Positions 5,550 through 10,660 of a stretch of DNA of 10,660 nt are shown piece after piece. The DNA is from DATMBL01 sp050735975 (GTDB taxonomy: Bacteria; Desulfobacterota; Binatia; UBA9968): assembly GCA_050735975.1 (NCBI GenBank), contig JBOHVS010000178.1, forward strand, positions 1 through 10,660, written 5' to 3'. Below the pieces are notes generated by a model. The model saw only the letters and a list, made by a program, of their open reading frames with translations. It was not told the origin of the DNA and did no database searches. Position numbers and translations under genes: made by a program. Within the stretch, counting starts at the first letter, position 1; the number at the start of each line of letters is the position of its first letter.

Positions 5550-8012
5550 TCACTCCCTTTCCAGCTGCTCCTGCTCCCACTGCTCGCGCTTCTGCCTTAA
5601 TCGCTCCAGCAGCCGCTCCTTCGTGAGTTGCCTTTCCAACTCCCTTTGTTCGCGTTGCGTTGGCTCGGATCGCGGCGCTTCACGCTGTATGTCGCGGCGT
5701 GGCGGCGGCTGGGGCAACGGTGACGGTTTGGCTCTCTCTCCGAGAAACCAATCTTTGAATATGCCACCGAACCACTCTTTGGCTGCGTCGAGATAGGGTT
5801 CCCAGATCGAGTCGTCCGGTCTGGCAAACGGGAACTCAGCGCCGCCGTCGATCAATCGCGTGGCAAGCGTGTGCTGGAAAAAATCGCCGACCACCAGCAA
5901 CGCGTTGTGCGCGCCCTCGCCCCAATAGTTGCTGCGCATGGTGACCCGCGAGTCGTTGAAGCCGACCCATGACCCGGCGACGAGACGCCGATGCATCAAG
6001 ATAAACCAGCCGTCGGTATTTTTTTGCGTGGTGCCGGTTTTGCCCGCAACATCGGCGCGCACGCCAAACCGCGTCCTCACGGCTTGCCCGGTGCCTTGGT
6101 CGACTGCGCCGCGCAGCATGTTGATCAAATGTTCCACGGTCTGGTCGGACATGACGCGCTGATTTTCGGTTTCGAATCGAGCGAGCACGTTGCCGTTCTT
6201 GTCAGTGATGCGGGTGATAAAAATCGGCTGGCGATATTCGCCGCCCGAAGCGATGGTGCTGTAAGCAGAGACCATTTCCAAGGGCGTAACGGGACTGGTC
6301 CCGAGCGCCAACGCGGGTACCTCGTCGAGCTTACTTTGGTTAACCCCCATTCTGCGCGCAAGTTCCACCGTTTTTTTGGGGCCGATTTCCTGCATGACCT
6401 GCGCGGTGATGGTGTTTTTCGAATAGATGAGACCCTCGCGCGCGGTCATCCGCCGACCGCTCGGCTCCGATTGATCGGCGGGGCGCCATACGGTGCCGTC
6501 CGGCAGGGGAATTTCCACAACGCGGTCGGTGAAGCGTTTATCGGGTGACATCCCCTGCTCAAGCGCCGCGCCGTAAACAAACGGTTTAAACGTCGAGCCC
6601 GGTTGCCGCCTGGCCTGCGCCACATGATCGAATTGGTCGGTCTTGAAGTCGCGACTGCCGACCCACGCTTTTACGTGACCGGTGGCCGGATCCATCGCCA
6701 CAAAGCCCGCCTGCAAACGCGTCTTATCGGCGCGCAGCTTAGCCATGAATTCGCGATTGCTCTTCAGTTGCGCCATTGCCGCCTCGGGCGTCGCGCCGCC
6801 TTCGACGGCGCTGCGGTAAGCTGCGGATTCGCGGATAAACACGTCGATCAGGCCGGGCTTGGTTTTCCAGAAATGAGCGAACGGCTGCACTCGCCGGCGC
6901 ATATCGAGGTAGGCATTCGCGCTCGACGATATCAATCGTCCGGAGCTCAGTCCCCACTCGACGTCTGCGACGGCCTGCAAGGCTTCCATTTGGCGGTTTA
7001 CGGCTTGGTTGGCAACCGCCTGCAAACGTGAATCGATGGTGGTGTGGACAATCAATCCGTCGGCATAAATGTCGCGGTCGTTACGGTCCGCCCAATCGAT
7101 CAGCCATTTACGAATGTGCGCGGCAAGATGAGGGGCGGGGCCGAACGCTTCCTGGCGTTCGAAATCGAGGCGTATCGGCCGCGTTTTCAGCCGATCGAAA
7201 TCGGCCTGGCGCAACACTCCACGCTTGACCATTTGCGACAGCACTACGTTGCGGCGCCTAAGCGCGCGCTCGGGATTCAGCACCGGGTTGTAGTAGCTGG
7301 TGCCTTTCAACATGGCGATCAAGGTTGCGCTTTCAAGCACATTGAGTTTTCGGGCCGGCTTGTCGAAGTACGTGCGCGCAGCCATTTCGATACCGAACGC
7401 GTTGTACAAGAACGGCATGGTGTTGAGATACGTTTCCAATATTTCTTTTTTTGTGTAGGCGTACTCAATCTTAATCGCGGTGATCGTCTCCTTTATCTTC
7501 CGTGTGATCGTCCGTTGCCGGCCGATTTCCGGGTATAGGTTGCGCGCGAGCTGCTGGGTCAGAGTTGAACCGCCCTCCGGATCTCCGATGAAGGTGCGCA
7601 GGATGCCCGTCGCCGTGCGCCTCAAGTTGACGCCGTAGTGTTGGTAAAAGCGGTGATCTTCCGTGGCGATCAGGGCATTGATCACATGCGGGGAAATTTG
7701 ATTTAACCGGACCCACTCCCGGTTCATTGGCTTAAAAGTGGCCAGACGCTTGCCATCGGACGAAATCAGCACGCTGGGTTGGTCGATTTTGGCTTTTCGT
7801 ATGTCAGAAATACTCGGCGTGGACGGTATCAAAATCACGGCGTACGCACACAGCAGCGCCAGTCCAAGCGCACCTAATGCGGCCAGTCCCTTCGCGCCCG
7901 AAATAATCCTGACCCGCGTACTCAACGTTGGATCGATTGCAGCCCTGAAGTAGCCCGCGAGCCACCTGTAAAAGCGCGTGACCCGTCCGGGAGGCCGTAC
8001 GTTTTCAGCCAC
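5550..8012 (-). CDS. mrcA: Bifunctional class A penicillin-binding protein (PBP1A type)
   Basis: An 820-residue inner-membrane peptidoglycan synthase: transglycosylase polymerises lipid II glycan strands and transpeptidase cross-links the stems. In order: cytoplasmic basic stretch (1-40); one membrane anchor (about 41-62); GT51 domain with catalytic Glu118 in TEDHRFYQHYG, GGSTLTQQLARN (147-158), RKIKE (171-175) and the ETYLN motif; a linker segment of about 90 residues (345-435, charged and alanine-rich); transpeptidase with SxxK nucleophile Ser473 in QPGSTFKPF, SKN (531-533) and KTGTT (658-662); then a proline-rich and strongly charged E/R/Q tail (761-820), probably coiled coil. GTG start (8010-8012) has AAAGGAA five bases upstream; MAENV follows. 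All active-site motifs are intact. The symbol is by family role, not proven orthology. Confidence 0.95.
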   Translation of the reverse strand: MAENVRPPGRVTRFYRWLAGYFRAAIDPTLSTRVRIISGAKGLAALGALGLALLCAYAVILIPSTPSISDIRKAKIDQPSVLISSDGKRLATFKPMNREWVRLNQISPHVINALIATEDHRFYQHYGVNLRRTATGILRTFIGDPEGGSTLTQQLARNLYPEIGRQRTITRKIKETITAIKIEYAYTKKEILETYLNTMPFLYNAFGIEMAARTYFDKPARKLNVLESATLIAMLKGTSYYNPVLNPERALRRRNVVLSQMVKRGVLRQADFDRLKTRPIRLDFERQEAFGPAPHLAAHIRKWLIDWADRNDRDIYADGLIVHTTIDSRLQAVANQAVNRQMEALQAVADVEWGLSSGRLISSSANAYLDMRRRVQPFAHFWKTKPGLIDVFIRESAAYRSAVEGGATPEAAMAQLKSNREFMAKLRADKTRLQAGFVAMDPATGHVKAWVGSRDFKTDQFDHVAQARRQPGSTFKPFVYGAALEQGMSPDKRFTDRVVEIPLPDGTVWRPADQSEPSGRRMTAREGLIYSKNTITAQVMQEIGPKKTVELARRMGVNQSKLDEVPALALGTSPVTPLEMVSAYSTIASGGEYRQPIFITRITDKNGNVLARFETENQRVMSDQTVEHLINMLRGAVDQGTGQAVRTRFGVRADVAGKTGTTQKNTDGWFILMHRRLVAGSWVGFNDSRVTMRSNYWGEGAHNALLVVGDFFQHTLATRLIDGGAEFPFARPDDSIWEPYLDAAKEWFGGIFKDWFLGERAKPSPLPQPPPRRDIQREAPRSEPTQREQRELERQLTKERLLERLRQKREQWEQEQLERE

Positions 8013-8645
8013 TATTGTTCCTTTAGGGTTTTCGCGACACTGAAAAGATCCCGAGAAGTGAATAGATCAGTACTCGAGGCCGTAAGAAATCGGGCGACTT
8101 AGAAACTGAGATCACATCGTCTGCAAAAAAGAGCAATTTGGCCAATGGCATCGCGTCACAGTCGCGCGGCGTAATCTCTTTAGACGAATGGACTGTGAAA
8201 TACGTTAATGACGATCGCCGAACTGGCAAAGCGCAGGGAGCAAGGAGCTAAGAACAGAAAAATAGGACCAACCCTTCGCCCCGTGGCCTTAGCCTCACCC
8301 TTCAGGTGTCGCGCGCATCGCATCTGACCTTTTTGAATAGCCTGGAATCAGAGTCTTAAAACACTCTGTCTAATGGGTGATCGCGGTAACGCAACTCGCT
8401 ATGGCTTAAATCCCATTGCGAGATGGGCCCGATGGGACTCGGGCAGCGGTTCTCCTTCGCACTTCAGCGGACGATGTAAACGTGCCCGCCTTTGCGATCG
8501 CCTCGGGTGAAATGATCGCCTCAAGCTCGTTCTTTGATACAATACGGGTCGGTAGCGGCTAAAAATGGGCTTGATTTCCACCTTCCGGAATTTGACGACC
8601 GAACCAGGCCAAGGCGTTCACTCGCCCCAGGCGGAACGAACGGAA
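8013..8645. other. Intergenic stretch of about 630 bases, no supported gene
   Basis: The PBP Shine-Dalgarno (AAAGGAA, about 8018-8024, minus) lies at the left edge. Two frames look coding-like but lack a start and ribosome binding site: plus 8066-8251 (SRGVISLDEWTVKYVNDDRR near its end) and minus 8406-8570 (IVSKNELEAIISPEAIAKAG). Either may be a gene remnant; I recognise neither. CAGAGT...ACTCTG (about 8349-8368) is a six-base hairpin with no T-run, so not a convincing terminator. Confidence 0.4.
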
Positions 8646-8864
8646 CTACCTCTTCCGGGGTATGAGAAGCAGGACTGCGCCAATGACTATCGCTCCTGCA
8701 CCGGCCCAGACTGGAACGTTGACCGTTTCCTTTTCCTTCACCTGCAATTCGAGCGGCCCTATCTTGGCTTCGTGAGTCTCCTTGGTGAAGCTGAAACTGC
8801 CATATACCAGCCCCAAAATGCCGGCCACGATCAGAATCACTCCGACGATCTTGACTGCGTTCAT
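8646..8864 (-). CDS. Small conserved two-helix membrane protein
   Basis: A 72-residue protein with a hydrophobic segment at 4-22 (VKIVGVILIVAGILGLVYG), a polar loop bearing the pattern SFTKETHEAKIGPLELQVKEK (23-46), a second segment at 52-68, and a terminal basic RKR. I recognise this pattern (KETHxAKxGPLELxVKE then VPVWAGxGAI) as a small hypothetical membrane protein found in many Gram-negative bacteria. No biochemical function is known to me. The helices and C-terminal basic end suggest a hairpin with both termini cytoplasmic and the loop periplasmic. AGGAGGAGATGAGAT precedes the ATG (AGGAGG nine bases away). Monocistronic by appearance. Confidence 0.88.
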   Translation of the reverse strand: MNAVKIVGVILIVAGILGLVYGSFSFTKETHEAKIGPLELQVKEKETVNVPVWAGAGAIVIGAVLLLIPRKR

Positions 8865-8920
8865 ATCTCATCTCCTCCTGCAAAATCTTCCTGCATCGTT
8901 CTTAGCTACCGTTGCAATCC

Positions 8921-8950
8921 TCTCTAGTCCAGTCTCCGGAGATTTGTCAA
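8921..8950 (-). promoter_or_regulatory. Candidate sigma-70 promoter of the small membrane protein gene
   Basis: On the minus strand a perfect TTGACA (8945-8950) is followed after 18 bases by TAGAGA (8921-8926), a weak -10. It lies about 55-85 bases upstream of the ATG. The -35 is strong, the -10 only fair. Confidence 0.35.
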
Positions 8951-9291
8951 ACCGTATCATTCGGAGTTTCACCGCGGAGGGCGGAGAGCAAGTATTTTGA
9001 AGAAGTGCTCCGCGACCTCTACATGTCTCTGCGGTGAAGCCGGGTTCTGATCCTTACACTCTTTCGGTGAAGCGCGAGTTGTTGATCGCGTACTGTCTCG
9101 TCAAAGAAGAAGAGACGCCGGATCTCTTGAACCACGCGGGCCACGCGCTCGCCTTGCATGACTTCCGTGTCATGGTTAAATGCGGCGTGAAGCGGTAGTA
9201 CTAGGCTCGCCGAAGCGGCGTCAACCACTGTGTCGGAAGAAATCTTTGAGCGCGCTGGACTTGCGGTAGACTGGCCTCGGCGATTCTGACG
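8951..9291. other. Stretch upstream of the permease, no supported gene
   Basis: Both strands have partly open frames. One plus frame reads KPGSDPYTLSVKRELLIAYC and continues to a stop near 9201; the minus strand is open opposite it. Neither has a start with a ribosome binding site or a family I recognise. Could be remnant coding DNA. No tRNA or clear promoter was seen. Confidence 0.35.
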
Positions 9292-10116
9292 ATGGAAGTC
9301 ATTTTGATCTATCTGCTTGCTGGCGTTGCCGCTGGCCTGGTGTCCGGATTGTTCGGACTGGGCGGCGGATTGACGATCGTGCCGGCGCTGGCGTTCGCGC
9401 TGCCTCTGGAGGGGGTCACGGACGAATATGTCATGCACTTCGCGATCGGGACTTCGCTCGTCGTCATGGTTGTTACGGCGCTCTACACCACGGTGCTCCG
9501 TCATCGTCACGGCGATCTGGACTCGGGGCTGTTCCGGCGCCTCGCGCCTCGGGTCGTTATCGGAGCCGTTCTGGCCGCGGTCTTTGGTGATCTCCTGCCT
9601 GGCGTGGCCCTCCGCATATTTTTCATTGGGTTCGTGAGCTATACCATCGCGCGAGCGTTGCATCGTCGATACGGAGCCGCAGTGAGATCTGCTGACTCCG
9701 AGGTGATCGGGGCGGCCCCCACCGTACCGCCTGGCGCGTCCCTGTGGACCTACGGACTCGCCACGGGTGTGTGCGGTGCTCTACTCGGGGCCGGAGCAGC
9801 CATCATCATCATACCGTACCTTCGCGCCGCACGGTACCGGATCCAACTCGCATCGGCCATCGCTGCCGGTCTTTCAGCTGCTATCGGCGTTGGTGCGGGG
9901 GCCGGGTACGTGATCGGTGGATTGAACGAAACTGGCCTTCCCTCGGCCGCCATCGGATATCTCTATCTTCCCGCCTTCGCCGGACTCTCGATCGGGGCGC
10001 TTATTGGCTCGCCCCTCGGCGTGAAGATCTCGCACAGACTTGACGAGGACATCCAGTTCTGGCTGTTTCTCGGCTATCTAACGACCGTGCTCGGGGTCAT
10101 GATCCTGAGGCGCTGA
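9292..10116 (+). CDS. TSUP family (TauE/SafE, DUF81) membrane permease
   Basis: A 274-residue polytopic inner-membrane protein with about eight hydrophobic segments in two repeated halves, the TauE/SafE fold. The first half has the family motif SGLFGLGGGLTIVPAL (18-33) and the second the matching GVCGALLGAGAAIIIIPYL (159-177), separated by a basic cytoplasmic loop (about 121-137, RALHRRYGAAVR). Length fits the family. Characterised members move small sulfur- or carbon-containing anions such as sulfite, sulfoacetate, taurine-derived anions or organic acids, but substrate cannot be read from sequence and no sulfur gene is adjacent. The ATG at 9292 has no obvious Shine-Dalgarno; it is kept because MEVILIYLLAGVAAGL is a natural start of the first helix. 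Confidence 0.93.
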   Translation: MEVILIYLLAGVAAGLVSGLFGLGGGLTIVPALAFALPLEGVTDEYVMHFAIGTSLVVMVVTALYTTVLRHRHGDLDSGLFRRLAPRVVIGAVLAAVFGDLLPGVALRIFFIGFVSYTIARALHRRYGAAVRSADSEVIGAAPTVPPGASLWTYGLATGVCGALLGAGAAIIIIPYLRAARYRIQLASAIAAGLSAAIGVGAGAGYVIGGLNETGLPSAAIGYLYLPAFAGLSIGALIGSPLGVKISHRLDEDIQFWLFLGYLTTVLGVMILRR

Positions 10117-10173
10117 CCCGCGGGCACGACCGCAAATCCCCATGGGGTCTGGCTTGCGCTGGGATTCCCCCTC

Positions 10174-10347
10174 CTACGTTACGACACGAGTCCTGGTCAG
10201 CATGTCCTGGGCTTTCTGGACTGCCTTCTTTTCGGTCTCTTCCCGAGTTAATCCTTCGGCGCGAGCGAGCGGGGCTCCAGGCTCGACATTGTCAACGGTG
10301 CAAATGTATTGATCGTCAAAGTTAGGGGAGGCTTTTATATCCGTTTC
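10174..10347 (-). pseudogene. Short coding-like frame without a normal start codon
   Basis: A 57-codon minus-strand frame between stops reads, from its eighth codon, PNFDDQYICTVDNVEPGAPL then ARAEGLTREETEKKAVQKAQ and ends DMLTRTRVVT before TAG (10174-10176). The charged amphipathic pattern and codon choice look like real coding DNA. No ATG, GTG, TTG or CTG precedes the coding-like part, only ATA and ATT. A TTGACA lies just upstream on the same strand (10378-10383) with a poor -10 (TAGGCG). It may be a gene that lost its start, or use a rare start. No family recognised. Confidence 0.35.
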
Positions 10348-10439
10348 TCAAATTCGCCTATCAGCGGAAGGTAGGGTTGTCAAGGCATGATTGGATTCGG
10401 TAGATTATGTCACTCTTTTGGTTACGGTCTTCTCCGGGA

Positions 10440-10491
10440 AGGAGGAGATCGTAGTGAACTGTAACGGTTAATTGGCGGCGATTTTTTGCCG
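10440..10491 (+). promoter_or_regulatory. Possible leader: strong Shine-Dalgarno, five-codon ORF, hairpin
   Basis: AGGAGGAGAT (10440-10449) precedes GTG-AAC-TGT-AAC-GGT-TAA (10454-10471). Next comes a six-base hairpin, CGGCGA (10476-10481) with TTGCCG (10486-10491), loop TTTT. The hydrolase start lies 36 bases further on. Order and spacing resemble a leader peptide region, but the tiny ORF may be chance. Confidence 0.25.
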
Positions 10492-10527
10492 AGCCTTCGA
10501 CGAGTTCCTTCTTATTCAGGAGAAGAT

Positions 10528-10660
10528 ATGAACCAAATGGTTTTCATTCATGGGCCCGGGGCGGGAGGATGTGCCGAATCGTTTGTCCATCAGCTCAAAC
10601 ACTATCCGGGCAGCCTCGCGCCTACGTTGCCTGGACATCTGGAGGGAAAACCCTGTCCCA
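10528..10660 (+). CDS. Alpha/beta-hydrolase-like protein, N-terminal fragment (runs off window)
   Basis: The first 44 codons only: MNQMVFIHGPGAGGCAESFV then HQLKHYPGSLAPTLPGHLEG. A hydrophobic strand ending in His-Gly-x-Gly (oxyanion-hole HG motif), then a helix and an L-x-P-x-L-P-G-H segment, is the opening of the alpha/beta-hydrolase fold, as in esterases and epoxide-hydrolase-like enzymes. The nucleophile Ser, acid and His lie outside the window, so activity is undetermined. AGGAGA (10518-10523) four bases before ATG 10528 supports the start. Confidence 0.75.
   Translation, partial: MNQMVFIHGPGAGGCAESFVHQLKHYPGSLAPTLPGHLEGKPCP

Noticed and set aside
5991..7538. Several plus-strand frames of 140-185 residues opposite the PBP gene
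   Set aside because: All lie antisense to conserved transglycosylase/transpeptidase motifs and show no motif or ribosome binding site.
9019..9663. A 214-residue minus-strand reading frame
   Set aside because: Most of it is the exact antisense of the TSUP permease, and its composition (H, R, Q, D-rich) is typical of an antisense shadow. It has no ribosome binding site.
10138..10147. Palindrome CCCCATGGGG after the permease gene as a terminator
   Set aside because: Perfect five-base arms but no loop and no following T-run, so not a rho-independent terminator. Too short to call an operator.
1..10660. CRISPR array, tRNA or rRNA genes
   Set aside because: No regularly spaced direct repeats, no cloverleaf-like segments and no rRNA-conserved stretches were seen on either strand.

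Overview
This window looks like chromosomal DNA from an uncultured or environmental Gram-negative-type bacterium of moderate GC content. The class A penicillin-binding protein, the TauE/SafE-type permease and the small two-helix membrane protein are all bacterial. An oxidoreductase of the F420-dependent glucose-6-phosphate dehydrogenase family suggests a lineage that makes coenzyme F420. Shine-Dalgarno sequences are strong (AGGAGG or AGGAGGAGAT) before several genes. I cannot place the organism more precisely from sequence alone.

Layout. Positions 1-910 (minus strand) hold the N-terminal 303 codons of an ABC-F ATPase. The next 600 bases hold no intact gene, but the decayed C-terminus of an XRE (HTH_37-like) antitoxin can be read on the minus strand. 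An FGD-like luciferase-fold oxidoreductase follows (1512-2531). A possible small minus-strand ORF with a strong ribosome binding site overlaps its end. Positions 2699-3455 form a discrete element: a REP-associated tyrosine transposase (RAYT) pseudogene, killed by one frameshift and two in-frame stops, bounded by 26-base inverted repeats matching at 25 of 26 positions. A REP-like hairpin lies just beyond it.

Positions 3641-5205 are a two-gene toxin-antitoxin operon of the Xre/RES class. The antitoxin is about 320 residues long, with an N-terminal region of about 200 residues I do not recognise. The RES-domain toxin carries alanine where the family normally has its conserved serine. This is the most interesting part of the window. 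Base composition there looks more AT-rich than its surroundings, and it lies next to the RAYT remnant, consistent with accessory DNA.

Positions 5550-8012 (minus) encode a bifunctional class A penicillin-binding protein (PBP1A type), possibly followed on the same strand by a small ORF. The rest holds a conserved two-helix membrane protein (8646-8864, minus), a TSUP/TauE-SafE permease (9292-10116, plus), a short minus-strand frame without a start codon, and the start of an alpha/beta-hydrolase-like gene that runs off the window end. The housekeeping genes do not form one operon. The accessory content (TA remnant, RAYT remnant, RES operon) is concentrated between about 1.1 and 5.2 kb.
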